Part shown: piece by piece, positions 26,640 to 34,424 of the stretch | Position numbering within the stretch: position 1 is the stretch's first letter | How the letters are laid out: every line of letters begins with the position of its first letter | Origin: Deltaproteobacteria bacterium | GTDB lineage: Bacteria > Myxococcota_A > Polyangia > JAAYKL01 | Length of the DNA: 44,072 nucleotides | Reading direction: 5' to 3' | Assembly (NCBI GenBank): GCA_016935665.1 | Contig: JAFGQN010000194.1 | Location: 1-44,072 of the forward strand | Made by a program: the position numbers and the translations under genes | Notes under the pieces: model-generated | What the model was told of the DNA's origin: nothing | The model's database searches: none | The model's input: only the letters and a program-made list of their open reading frames with translations

Positions 26640-27176
26640 ATGGGAACATCCAAAAATGAGCCCCAATCCACGCCATCATCCTGGTTTCCCGACGATGCGC
26701 TGGAAGCGGAGCTGGAAAGAATTCCAATTCATGTGCTGGTGGCAGAAGATGACACCGCGACACGGAATATTCTGATAAAAACACTGGAAAAGTTCGGCTA
26801 CCGCGTCAGTGCTGCGAAGGATGGGGACGAAGCGATGCAAATGCTTAATGACGAACTGGACCCTCCAGAGCTGGCTGTGCTGGATTGGATGATGCCGGGG
26901 ATTGACGGCCTCGAAATCTGTCGACGGCTGAGATTGCGCAAGAGACCCTTCGTTTTTGTAATTTTGCTGACGGCGCGATGCAGTGACGAGGACGTCATTC
27001 AGGGACTGGAAGCAGGCGCCCATGAATTTTTAACCAAACCGTTCAATATTCATGTGCTGGCGGCACGCGTGGCTGCAGGGGCGCGGATTGTTCGTCTCGA
27101 AAAGCGGTTGCTCATTAAAAGTGAAATCTTAAAAGAATATCTTCAGCGTATCGAGGAAAAATCAGAAGTGATTTAA
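26640..27176 (+). CDS. Response regulator receiver protein with helical tail
   Basis: A 178-aa protein with a receiver domain at about 30-150: the VAEDD acidic pair, the phosphoacceptor in VLDWMMPGIDG, the Thr of ILLTA and Lys in TKPF. The last 30 residues (RIVRLEKRLLIKSEILKEYLQRIEEKSEVI) form a probable coiled coil instead of a DNA-binding domain. It resembles the receivers found before GGDEF or HD-GYP modules, but none follows. GGAG lies 8 nt before the ATG at 26640. It follows the fibro-slime gene on the same strand, 116 nt away. Confidence 0.92.
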   Translation: MGTSKNEPQSTPSSWFPDDALEAELERIPIHVLVAEDDTATRNILIKTLEKFGYRVSAAKDGDEAMQMLNDELDPPELAVLDWMMPGIDGLEICRRLRLRKRPFVFVILLTARCSDEDVIQGLEAGAHEFLTKPFNIHVLAARVAAGARIVRLEKRLLIKSEILKEYLQRIEEKSEVI

Positions 27177-27456
27177 ATTGGCAACACGAATGTTTCGCAG
27201 CTGCTTCAATGTGGAAATATCCGCCGTCAATTCTGTCTCTAAGCCAGAATGCATTTGCGGACAAGTCTCTGTATCCATGGAAATTTGCGAGCAGAGAGCG
27301 CTGCTGGAGATAACGGGATAACCTCCTTGCGGCATGTCTTGCCCTTTAGGCAAAAAAGGGAATTATCTTGCTCAACGGTCTTATGTCCTATATATGTCTT
27401 TGATAAATTTTATCAGGGCAGTATGGTTACGCCTGATTATCTTTATGGAGGATATT

Positions 27457-27711
27457 TTGAACGAATTGGCGCAATACCTTATTGAGAATATAATTCTGGA
27501 TTTTGAGGGCGATGTCACTACCGACACCGTTCGCGCTTTTCTCAGGAAAGACGACAGCCCTCAGGCCCGGGCGCTGTTGCAGCGTATCATCGAAGAACAG
27601 GGTATCGACGAATTGCTTCTGGCATTGGCTGATTGTCTCACGGCTGAGTTGGCCCAAAAATTAACTCCTTCTGACGTGACCGAACACCTCATCAGCTACT
27701 CTGAGGCGTAG
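27457..27711 (+). CDS. Small protein of unknown function
   Basis: An 84-aa acidic, helical protein (LNELAQYLIENIILDFEGDVTTDTVRAFLRKDD...). I do not recognise the family. The TTG start at 27457 is chosen because GGAGG lies 5 nt upstream; an ATG at 27445 in frame has no ribosome site. The 280 nt before it hold a short hairpin TTGCC-CTTTA-GGCAA near 27338 but no further gene. It ends 14 nt before the haem lipoprotein gene, so they are likely co-transcribed. Confidence 0.55.
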   Translation: MNELAQYLIENIILDFEGDVTTDTVRAFLRKDDSPQARALLQRIIEEQGIDELLLALADCLTAELAQKLTPSDVTEHLISYSEA

Positions 27712-27725
27712 TCGCCTTTCTGGTA

Positions 27726-28529
27726 ATGCGACCGATTTATCTCGCATTTGGTTGTTTTTTCCTTTTATGGGGCAGTATTTCCTGCGAATCCTATTTTGAA
27801 CCCGAAGAACGGGAGCAGACGTCGCTTGAGGTGGTTTCGGTTTATCCGCCCATGAACGCAAGGAATATTCCTTTGGATGCGGCCATTCGCATCAAATTGA
27901 ACAAGCATCTGGATCGCAATGCGTTCTCAACCAGTTCGCTGGATTTGAGGAGCGGCGATTCCGGCAAGTGGAAAATGGCGTACTACAATCCCCTTGATAT
28001 GGAACTGGTGGTGTGGGCGAGTCGGCCTCTTTTGCCGAATACCGTATGGAATATCTATTTTGTAAATGAAGTGCAGGCCCTGGATGGCAGCCATATGGCC
28101 ACACGGTTGGTGACGCGATTTCAGACTGGCGACGAAGAACTGAAAACACCGGTATTTGAAAACAGAGAGTACTTTTCCGATGTAAAGCCAATTTTAGATT
28201 CCAGATGTGCCCATTGTCATGGCCAGCGGAATTTTGCGGGACTGGATTTACAGGGCGAAACGGGCATTTGTCGGACAGCTGTTCACGTGCCCTCCACCGG
28301 GTGGCCCGGTATGGACCGTATTTCGCTGGACAGGCCCGGGGCCAGTTATCTGGTTTATAAATTGCTGGACAATGGCAATGTGGCAGGTGAGGTAATGCCG
28401 CGACGAATGAGCGGTATTAAAGTTGTTGCGCCGCTGACGAACAGTGAGAAACGAATAATAGTGGATTGGATTTCAAGTGGCGCCATCTTTGGAGAAGATG
28501 TCGAGAATGAAAGTGAAGTGAACAAGTGA
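27726..28529 (+). CDS. Lipoprotein with Ig-like domain and c-type haem motif
   Basis: A 267-aa lipoprotein (lipobox SISC, Cys20). Residues about 33-140 form a bacterial Ig-like domain of the SbsA type (VVSVYPPMNARNIPLDAAIRIKLNKHLD). Then comes a cytochrome-like part with a single haem-binding motif CAHCH (near 161-165) and a downstream VMPRRMSG that can give the axial Met, as in planctomycete-type cytochrome c modules. Its stop overlaps the start of the DsbA-like gene by 4 nt (GTGA), so the two are translated together. A role in periplasmic electron transfer or surface haem binding is inference. Confidence 0.82.
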   Translation: MRPIYLAFGCFFLLWGSISCESYFEPEEREQTSLEVVSVYPPMNARNIPLDAAIRIKLNKHLDRNAFSTSSLDLRSGDSGKWKMAYYNPLDMELVVWASRPLLPNTVWNIYFVNEVQALDGSHMATRLVTRFQTGDEELKTPVFENREYFSDVKPILDSRCAHCHGQRNFAGLDLQGETGICRTAVHVPSTGWPGMDRISLDRPGASYLVYKLLDNGNVAGEVMPRRMSGIKVVAPLTNSEKRIIVDWISSGAIFGEDVENESEVNK

Positions 28530-29425
28530 AAAAGTTTTCAGGTTATGCAATTCCATTCTTTGGGGTGGTACTGATTGGTGCGAGTGCGTTCGTGTATCTC
28601 AATTGTGCCACCACCCCAAATCCAAATTATATTTCCGCACAGGATTTGGGTAAAATCGGTCAGGTGGATGTGACCGAATTGACACCAACTGAGTTAAAAC
28701 GGTTTGACGAAGTGATAAATCGCGAGGTGTCTCCCTGTGGCAACGAATACAGTCTGGCGCAAACGATCTTAAATCAGAAGTTGTGCCCGCTAACGCCCCA
28801 CGCCACCAGCTACGTGCTCTCCCTGATTGTGGAAGATTACAACCTTGATGAGATTTCTGAAAAATACGTGCAGCGATATGCGTCGGTAAAAGGACAGGAC
28901 ATTGAAATTGGCACATCTCCTGTTAAAGGCGCTGAAAATGCCGAAGTGACGGTGGTGGTTTTCACTGATTTTCAGTGTCCGTTTTGCGCCAAAGCGGCCA
29001 GAAAGATAGAGCGCATTACCGCAGTATATCCGAAATATGTGAAACTGGTATTTAAAAACTTTCCGCTGGAATCCATTCATCCCGATGCCATACTGGGCGC
29101 CCGTGCCGGTTTTGCAGCACAGCAGCAGGGAAAATTCTGGGATATGCATGATACGCTTTTTTCCAGAGGGCCCGCTGGATATGACCCCAACAAAATCATG
29201 GTCATGGCAAAGGGGCTGGGACTCGATACGGAAAAATTTGAGGAAGATCTCGTTTCTGAGGCCGCCAAAGCCGCAATCGAGGCGGATGTGGCGCTGGGAG
29301 AAAAGCTGGGTGTGAATGGTACCCCCAGGTTGTTCGTGAACGGTAGGGTTCTCGAAGCGGGGGTGGACGCGCTGGATGAGCGTATCAAAGAAGAATTTCT
29401 GCGAAAAAAATTCCTGAAAAAGTAA
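28526..29425 (+). CDS. DsbA-family thiol oxidoreductase, membrane anchored
   Basis: A 299-aa extracytoplasmic protein. The N-terminal hydrophobic segment (IPFFGVVLIGASAFVYLNC) ends in a possible lipobox Cys. About residues 35-125 are a helical region of unknown use. The C-terminal thioredoxin-fold DsbA/DsbG-like domain (about 127-295) has the active-site CPFC (TDFQCPFCAKAARKIE) and the cis-Pro in GVNGTPRLFVNGR. It may oxidise or isomerise disulfides, or reduce thiols for haem attachment. The GTG start overlaps the haem lipoprotein stop by 4 nt, which supports a shared task with that CxxCH protein. Confidence 0.9.
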   Translation: MKKFSGYAIPFFGVVLIGASAFVYLNCATTPNPNYISAQDLGKIGQVDVTELTPTELKRFDEVINREVSPCGNEYSLAQTILNQKLCPLTPHATSYVLSLIVEDYNLDEISEKYVQRYASVKGQDIEIGTSPVKGAENAEVTVVVFTDFQCPFCAKAARKIERITAVYPKYVKLVFKNFPLESIHPDAILGARAGFAAQQQGKFWDMHDTLFSRGPAGYDPNKIMVMAKGLGLDTEKFEEDLVSEAAKAAIEADVALGEKLGVNGTPRLFVNGRVLEAGVDALDERIKEEFLRKKFLKK

Positions 29426-29469
29426 TTTTTTTTCCCCACCTAACTATTTGATATCAAAGAGATTTGTTT

Positions 29470-29484
29470 TGGCGCTGACAGTGC
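29470..29484 (+). promoter_or_regulatory. Sigma54-like promoter upstream of the GT2 gene
   Basis: TGG at 29470-29472 and GC at 29483-29484 give the GG-N10-GC spacing of a -24/-12 element (TGGCGCTGACAGTGC), about 120 nt before the GT2 start. The -12 part is not perfect. A 12-bp palindrome TTTGATATCAAA (29447-29458) lies just before it. Confidence 0.3.
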
Positions 29485-29607
29485 GTGGACGTCTGTGACA
29501 TTTCAATGACATTTTTGATAATTACTTGCGCTATTTGGCAAGGCAGAACGGTTAAACCGATTTGTTATGGTCTTCTCAAATTTGATTTTGAGGATATGGA
29601 GGAACGA

Positions 29608-31065
29608 ATGTTGGAAAATGTACTGATTGGATTGTATCTGGGAATTCTTGGCCTACTGGCCTTTTACGGATTCCATCGAACACTCCTTACATTTATTTTT
29701 TTTAAAACAAAGCAGAACGTGCCAAAGCCCGCGAGAAAATTTGAGGAAAATGAACTCCCGGTGATTCTGGTGCAGCTGCCGCTTTTCAACGAAAGGTATG
29801 TGTGTGAGCGGTTAATCGATGCCGTCACCCGCTTCAATTATCCCAAGGATAAAATGAAAATTCAGGTGTTGGATGACTCCACAGACGATACCACTGAGAT
29901 TGCGCAGAACAAAGTGGCGCAAGTGGCCGAAGAGGGATTTCAGATTTCTCTTATTCACCGCGAGGATCGCACGGGGTATAAAGCCGGCGCTCTCGAAAAT
30001 GGACTGGCAATGACCGAGGCGGATCTGGTGGCTGTGTTTGATGCCGATTTCATCCCGCCCGTCAATATTCTGCGCGACACCGTAGACTTTTTCTCCGAGG
30101 AGAATGTGGGAATGGTTCAGGCGCGCTGGGGGCACATCAACCGCGGCTACTCGCTGTTGACAAGTATTCAGTCGCTAATGTTGGACGGTCATTTTGTTAT
30201 CGAGCATGGCGCCCGTCATCGCTCAGGTCGGTTCTTTAATTTCAACGGCACAGCGGGCATCTGGCGCGTTTGCACCATTCACGATGCAGGCGGCTGGCAG
30301 CACGATACCCTTACCGAGGATATGGACCTTTCTTACAGAGCGCAGCTGCGCGGCTGGAAGTTTCTTTATGTTGACGATATCATTGCCCCGGCAGAGATTC
30401 CAGTGGAGATGGCCAGCTTCAAGTCTCAGCAGCATCGCTGGGCCAAAGGCAGCATTCAGGTATGCAAAAAAATGTTGCCCACCATTCTGCGCGCCAATGT
30501 GCCCTTCAAGGTTAAGATGGAAGCGTTCTTTCACCTGACCAACAACTTTGCCTACGTCCTCATGATTTTCCTCGCTTTGCTGTTGCTGCCCAATCTGATG
30601 GTGCGCACCGAGCACGGCTGGCGCGAAGTGATTCTGATTGACTTGCCGTTGTTTTTTGGGACCACCGGCTCCATCGGCATGTTTTATATCACCGCACACA
30701 AAGAACTGTATGGGCGTCCCTGGCGCGCACTGGCCAAGGTACCGCTGTTGATGTCACTGGGGATTGGATTGTCCATCAATAACGCCAAAGCGGTTTTGGA
30801 AGGTGTTTTTGGACACGAGACACCGTTCGTTCGAACTGCCAAACACGGCGTCAGCGAAGACAAAAAAGACAACAACTGGAGAAAGAAAACGTATCGCGCT
30901 CGCAAAGGCCTGGTACCTGCCATTGAATTGCTGTTCGCGGCCTATTTCGTCGTAACGATTATTGTGGCATTCCAGGGCGGTCACTTTATTTCCATTCCGT
31001 TCCTGCTGTTGTTCCTTATCGGCTATCTGTACGTAGGCGTTTTCTCCATTTATCAGCGTCGATAA
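29608..31065 (+). CDS. Processive GT2 glycosyltransferase (cellulose-synthase-like)
   Basis: A 485-aa integral membrane protein that polymerises a beta-linked glycan from a nucleotide sugar. An N-terminal membrane helix (5-30) is followed by the GT-A domain with DDS at 89-91, DAD at 145-147, TED at 236-238 and QQHRW at 274-278. These are the four motifs of processive cellulose/mannan synthases. Three to five membrane helices follow (about 315-335, 350-370, 385-405 and two near the end). There is no PilZ domain, so it is closer to CslA-type enzymes than BcsA. GGAGG lies 5 nt before the ATG at 29608; in-frame starts further upstream are unsupported. The product (glucan or mannan) is undetermined. 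Confidence 0.93.
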   Translation: MLENVLIGLYLGILGLLAFYGFHRTLLTFIFFKTKQNVPKPARKFEENELPVILVQLPLFNERYVCERLIDAVTRFNYPKDKMKIQVLDDSTDDTTEIAQNKVAQVAEEGFQISLIHREDRTGYKAGALENGLAMTEADLVAVFDADFIPPVNILRDTVDFFSEENVGMVQARWGHINRGYSLLTSIQSLMLDGHFVIEHGARHRSGRFFNFNGTAGIWRVCTIHDAGGWQHDTLTEDMDLSYRAQLRGWKFLYVDDIIAPAEIPVEMASFKSQQHRWAKGSIQVCKKMLPTILRANVPFKVKMEAFFHLTNNFAYVLMIFLALLLLPNLMVRTEHGWREVILIDLPLFFGTTGSIGMFYITAHKELYGRPWRALAKVPLLMSLGIGLSINNAKAVLEGVFGHETPFVRTAKHGVSEDKKDNNWRKKTYRARKGLVPAIELLFAAYFVVTIIVAFQGGHFISIPFLLLFLIGYLYVGVFSIYQRR

Positions 31066-31207
31066 TTCAGATTCTCCGCATTTGTTGCCAATCCTGGCTC
31101 ACTAACGCCAAACTTTGTAAACTTTAAGGGAAATCTCGTCCCTCACGGCTTTACTTTTGCTGGACCATCCGCAAAAATAATGAATATTTTTCTGAAATGG
31201 TGATTTT

Positions 31208-32485
31208 ATGAAGAAAGTCGTAATGCTCTTTAGTTCAGCGGTGTCGTTGATAGTGCTCGTTGCACTGGCATTCCAGGGGTGTTCAAAAAACAGAGGCGCA
31301 AGCCTTCCACCACCGCCAGTGCCGATGGATTTACCCGGCGGACTCTGTCCTGCGCCGGTTCCGTCTGTCAATACGCAAGTATCCCAAACGTCTGGAGATG
31401 CCAACAACCCGGTGGTCATTTCAAAGGGGAGGGGATTCTTTGTGGCGTGGCAGGATTGGTTTGGCCGATATCCCACCATCAGTGGTGTTGAGGTGGACGA
31501 TGGGGGATTGCCACAAACGGAAGTGACCTATTTCCCTGGCGAAAAAAAATGCAGTGATGCATCTGTGTCTGCCGATGGGGATAGTGTGTATCTCTCGTGG
31601 ATTGATGGCAGCACTGCCAGACTCGCCCGAGTGGGACTAAAAGACGCGGCCATCGGGTCGTTTGGCAAAACGGTGAAGAATGTGGTTGCCGGCGCCTATG
31701 GTGCACTGCTTTGGGAGGAGAGGGGAACACTGAATTTCAGAGGGGATGGTCGGCTGGGGTTCCCGGATGACGACGGCGCCGTGCCGGAACCCATGCCCAC
31801 CGTGGTGGCGGAAGGCGGCATCGAATCACCGGACATCGCCTGGACGGGCGAGTTTTATGCAGTGGTGTGGAGTGCATCCATCTCGGGCGGTCGCGATATT
31901 ATGTTGCAGCGGGTCACCAATGACGGAAGCCGCCTGGGACCGGCAGTGAAGGTGTCTGGTGTGAGCGGCCACAATAATCGACCAAAAATCGTTTGGACTG
32001 GGACCGATTTTGCCGTCGCGTGGACCAACGCTGCACCCACCGAAGACAATCCAAATGGTAATTATCGGATTTTTCTGTCTGTCATCCCTGAAAAAGGCGT
32101 CCGTCCGGTCATGACGCGTCAGCTTGAATTCAACGGGTCGGCGGATGTGGTATCATTGGCAACCACCGGTACGGAACTGGCGCTGGCCTGGGTGGGAACC
32201 AAAGCGCCGGCCGGGTCCGCAGTGTATTTCAGGCGACTGGATATGAAGGGCAATCTGGTGGGGGATCAGATTCGCGTTTCGGATGATCAGCCTATAGCGG
32301 TGGGGCGTCCGGATATTGCATTTGGCAAAGGGGGATACGCCATCGTCTGGCACGATTCCAGAGATTTCGAGGGCGCTGAGATTTTCTTTTCCTTCCTGGC
32401 CTGTTCAGCCTCCGAAGCGCCGGCGGTGGATACGGACGCTGTCGAAGCGGATTCACAACCTTCCGAACTGAAAGACGTATTTTAA
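31208..32485 (+). CDS. Lipoprotein with seven predicted beta-propeller blades
   Basis: A 425-aa lipoprotein (lipobox AFQGC, Cys25) followed by a Pro-rich linker. Conserved blade-ending tryptophans are seen at 81, 131, 169, 221, 272, 328 and 381, each in a pattern like P-x-I-A-W-T-G-x-x-F/Y-x-V-x-W-x-D. The spacing of 38-56 residues fits seven blades. No catalytic residues of sialidases or galactose oxidases are recognised, so a binding role is more likely. The C-terminal 30 residues are acidic and disordered. It lies between the GT2 and GH6 genes on the same strand. Confidence 0.78.
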   Translation: MKKVVMLFSSAVSLIVLVALAFQGCSKNRGASLPPPPVPMDLPGGLCPAPVPSVNTQVSQTSGDANNPVVISKGRGFFVAWQDWFGRYPTISGVEVDDGGLPQTEVTYFPGEKKCSDASVSADGDSVYLSWIDGSTARLARVGLKDAAIGSFGKTVKNVVAGAYGALLWEERGTLNFRGDGRLGFPDDDGAVPEPMPTVVAEGGIESPDIAWTGEFYAVVWSASISGGRDIMLQRVTNDGSRLGPAVKVSGVSGHNNRPKIVWTGTDFAVAWTNAAPTEDNPNGNYRIFLSVIPEKGVRPVMTRQLEFNGSADVVSLATTGTELALAWVGTKAPAGSAVYFRRLDMKGNLVGDQIRVSDDQPIAVGRPDIAFGKGGYAIVWHDSRDFEGAEIFFSFLACSASEAPAVDTDAVEADSQPSELKDVF

Positions 32486-32714
32486 CCGTTCAACGCAGCC
32501 ACTTCCTCGCTCCTGCGACACATAAAGGGGAACCGGAAAACTTTTTTGGACTGTATTGGGGGCTTGCACCGACTTAATCAGTAAAGGCAGGATTAGCGCT
32601 GGTTGTTTCCTTTGAATTGTCGAGCTGGATTACATCTTTTTTGTTTTGTAAAATAATCGTCATACGAGATTAGATGATGCATCTCGCCTGATTGACGGGA
32701 TGCCGTGCAAACCC

Positions 32715-32738
32715 CTGACAGTGATTTCTCACTGTCAG
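32715..32738 (+). promoter_or_regulatory. Perfect hairpin in the GH6 leader
   Basis: CTGACAGTGA (32715-32724) pairs with TCACTGTCAG (32729-32738) over 10 bp around a TTTC loop. The ribosome site AAGGAG (32741-32746) begins only 2 nt after it. It may stabilise the mRNA or modulate ribosome access. No T-run follows, so it is not a terminator. Confidence 0.65.
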
Positions 32739-32752
32739 AAAAGGAGACGTGT

Positions 32753-34030
32753 ATGCAATTGAAGAGAGTGAAACGAATCGTTCCTTTGGCTGCTGTGGCA
32801 GCGATTGTGCTGATGAGCACTCAAGTGGAGGCGCTGGAATTAACGGACCGCACGCGGTTTTATGTGCCTCCCGCCAATGATGGTGCAGTAAATCAGGTTT
32901 GGAATCTCATGTTGTCGGGCCAGCACCAGGATGCATTGAAACTGGGAGAAATGATTACGACTCCCCAGGCGATCTGGATAGAACAGGGCACTCCCAAAGG
33001 CGCAGCCAAACAGACACGCGAAGTGATGCGACGCGCCGCCGCTCATCGAACCGTTCCCATCATTGTGCTGTACAATATTCCCTTCCGCGATTGCGCCCAG
33101 TATTCTGCGGGTGGGGCCACCAGTGTGGCGGAATACATCGCGTGGGTGAAAGGTGTGGCCAAAGGGATTGGCCGTCGCGACGCGGTTGTCATTCTGGAAC
33201 CGGACGGACTTGGTATCATTCCATACTACCAGCCCCTTTACGGCGATATGGACTGGTGCCAGCCGGCTGAGGCAAATTCGGAAACAGCCGCCGCCGACAG
33301 GTTTTACATGATGAATACCGCAGTTCAGATTTTAAAAGCACTGCCCAACACTAAAGTGTATCTGGACGGGACTCACAGCGCCTGGCTGGGAGTGGGCGAA
33401 GCGGCCGATCGTCTGGCAAAAGCAGGGGTTTGGGATGCGGATGGCTTTTTTTTGAACGCATCGAACTATCAGACGCAGTCCAATTTGGAAACCTTTGGCA
33501 GTTGGGTCTCCGCGTGTCTGACGGCATGTGACGTACCGGAACACTGGCACTATGGCCATTTTGACTGGTGCGCAGGCCAGTATGTGGACGGTCAGGCCGA
33601 TTACAGTGAGGCCAATGTGGCAGCCGTTAATGCCACCTACGCCGAATTGCTGGCGGATGTGGGGGAGGAAGCCGTTGCCCGCTTCGTGATTGATACCAGT
33701 CGCAACGGAGTTGGCCCATGGGTGCCCGAACTTCCTGACGGGGTGGAAGGAGACCCTCAGGATTGGTGCAATCCCCCTGATCGCGGCATCGGTTTGCGTC
33801 CAACCACACGCACGTCAAATGAACTGATTGACGCCTATCTCTGGATAAAAATTCCCGGGGAGTCGGATGGCGAATGCAATCGTTGGGCCCTTCCAGGAGA
33901 AGCCGATCCGGTGCGTGAAATGAACGACCCCCCCGCCGGAGTCTGGTTTCCGGAGATGGCGCTGGAACTGGTGACCAACGCCAATCCCGATGTCAATTTG
34001 TTCCCCTTTGGATGGGGACATCGTCATTGA
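32753..34030 (+). CDS. Secreted glycoside hydrolase family 6 (endoglucanase/cellobiohydrolase)
   Basis: A 425-aa exported cellulase that hydrolyses beta-1,4-glucan with inversion. The signal peptide (VPLAAVAAIVLMSTQ) is cleaved probably after VEA (27). GH6 motifs are clear: PIIVLYNIPFRDC with Asp113 and ILEPDGLG with Asp151, the residues matching the two central aspartates of Cel6A (175 and 221). Later come HFDWC, FVIDTSRNGVGPW and WIKIPGESDGECNR (Asp372). There is no carbohydrate-binding module, so the enzyme is a bare catalytic domain. Paired cysteines suggest disulfides, fitting a periplasmic or extracellular place. AAGGAG lies 6 nt before the ATG at 32753; the frame is open upstream to 32705. 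Confidence 0.95.
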   Translation: MQLKRVKRIVPLAAVAAIVLMSTQVEALELTDRTRFYVPPANDGAVNQVWNLMLSGQHQDALKLGEMITTPQAIWIEQGTPKGAAKQTREVMRRAAAHRTVPIIVLYNIPFRDCAQYSAGGATSVAEYIAWVKGVAKGIGRRDAVVILEPDGLGIIPYYQPLYGDMDWCQPAEANSETAAADRFYMMNTAVQILKALPNTKVYLDGTHSAWLGVGEAADRLAKAGVWDADGFFLNASNYQTQSNLETFGSWVSACLTACDVPEHWHYGHFDWCAGQYVDGQADYSEANVAAVNATYAELLADVGEEAVARFVIDTSRNGVGPWVPELPDGVEGDPQDWCNPPDRGIGLRPTTRTSNELIDAYLWIKIPGESDGECNRWALPGEADPVREMNDPPAGVWFPEMALELVTNANPDVNLFPFGWGHRH

Positions 34031-34424
34031 TTTCACGCCTTTAGAATTTAGTCACATCCCGGAATTGTATGGTTGCGATTAGCCATCATTCGTTAACGGC
34101 AAGCGCGTAAAAAGTCGAATCTGTGATTTTTTTGTTCCATTTTAATGAAGATTGATCGCCTGCTTATCATGAATGCCTCATTTTGCAATGGATGCTAAAG
34201 AGGCAAATTGTGAAAAGACAGATTGAAAAACGTGTTAATCCGGATATATGGCGTCTGGTTGGGACAAAAATTGGCTTTTTTTTAATCAAAAAATCAGGGG
34301 CGGACAGGCTGCGAACACCATGTTTATGGTGAACCTCGCAAGCGCCAATAAACGCATCGCATCATTTGAGCGCGATGCGCTGAAAATAGTTTTCTTTTCA
34401 CCCTTTTTAAAAATGGAGTTTGGA
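34031..34424 (+). other. Intergenic region with candidate promoter
   Basis: No gene is seen in this stretch. TTGAAA (34223-34228) and TATATG (34245-34250), 16 nt apart, are a plausible promoter for the lectin-like lipoprotein gene, with a leader of about 170 nt. The leader is A/T-rich and I see no strong hairpin. Confidence 0.45.

Noticed and set aside
31208-32485. GlxA-type copper radical oxidase
   Set aside because: The blades are present, but I cannot find the Cys-Tyr cofactor pair or copper histidines in the expected context.
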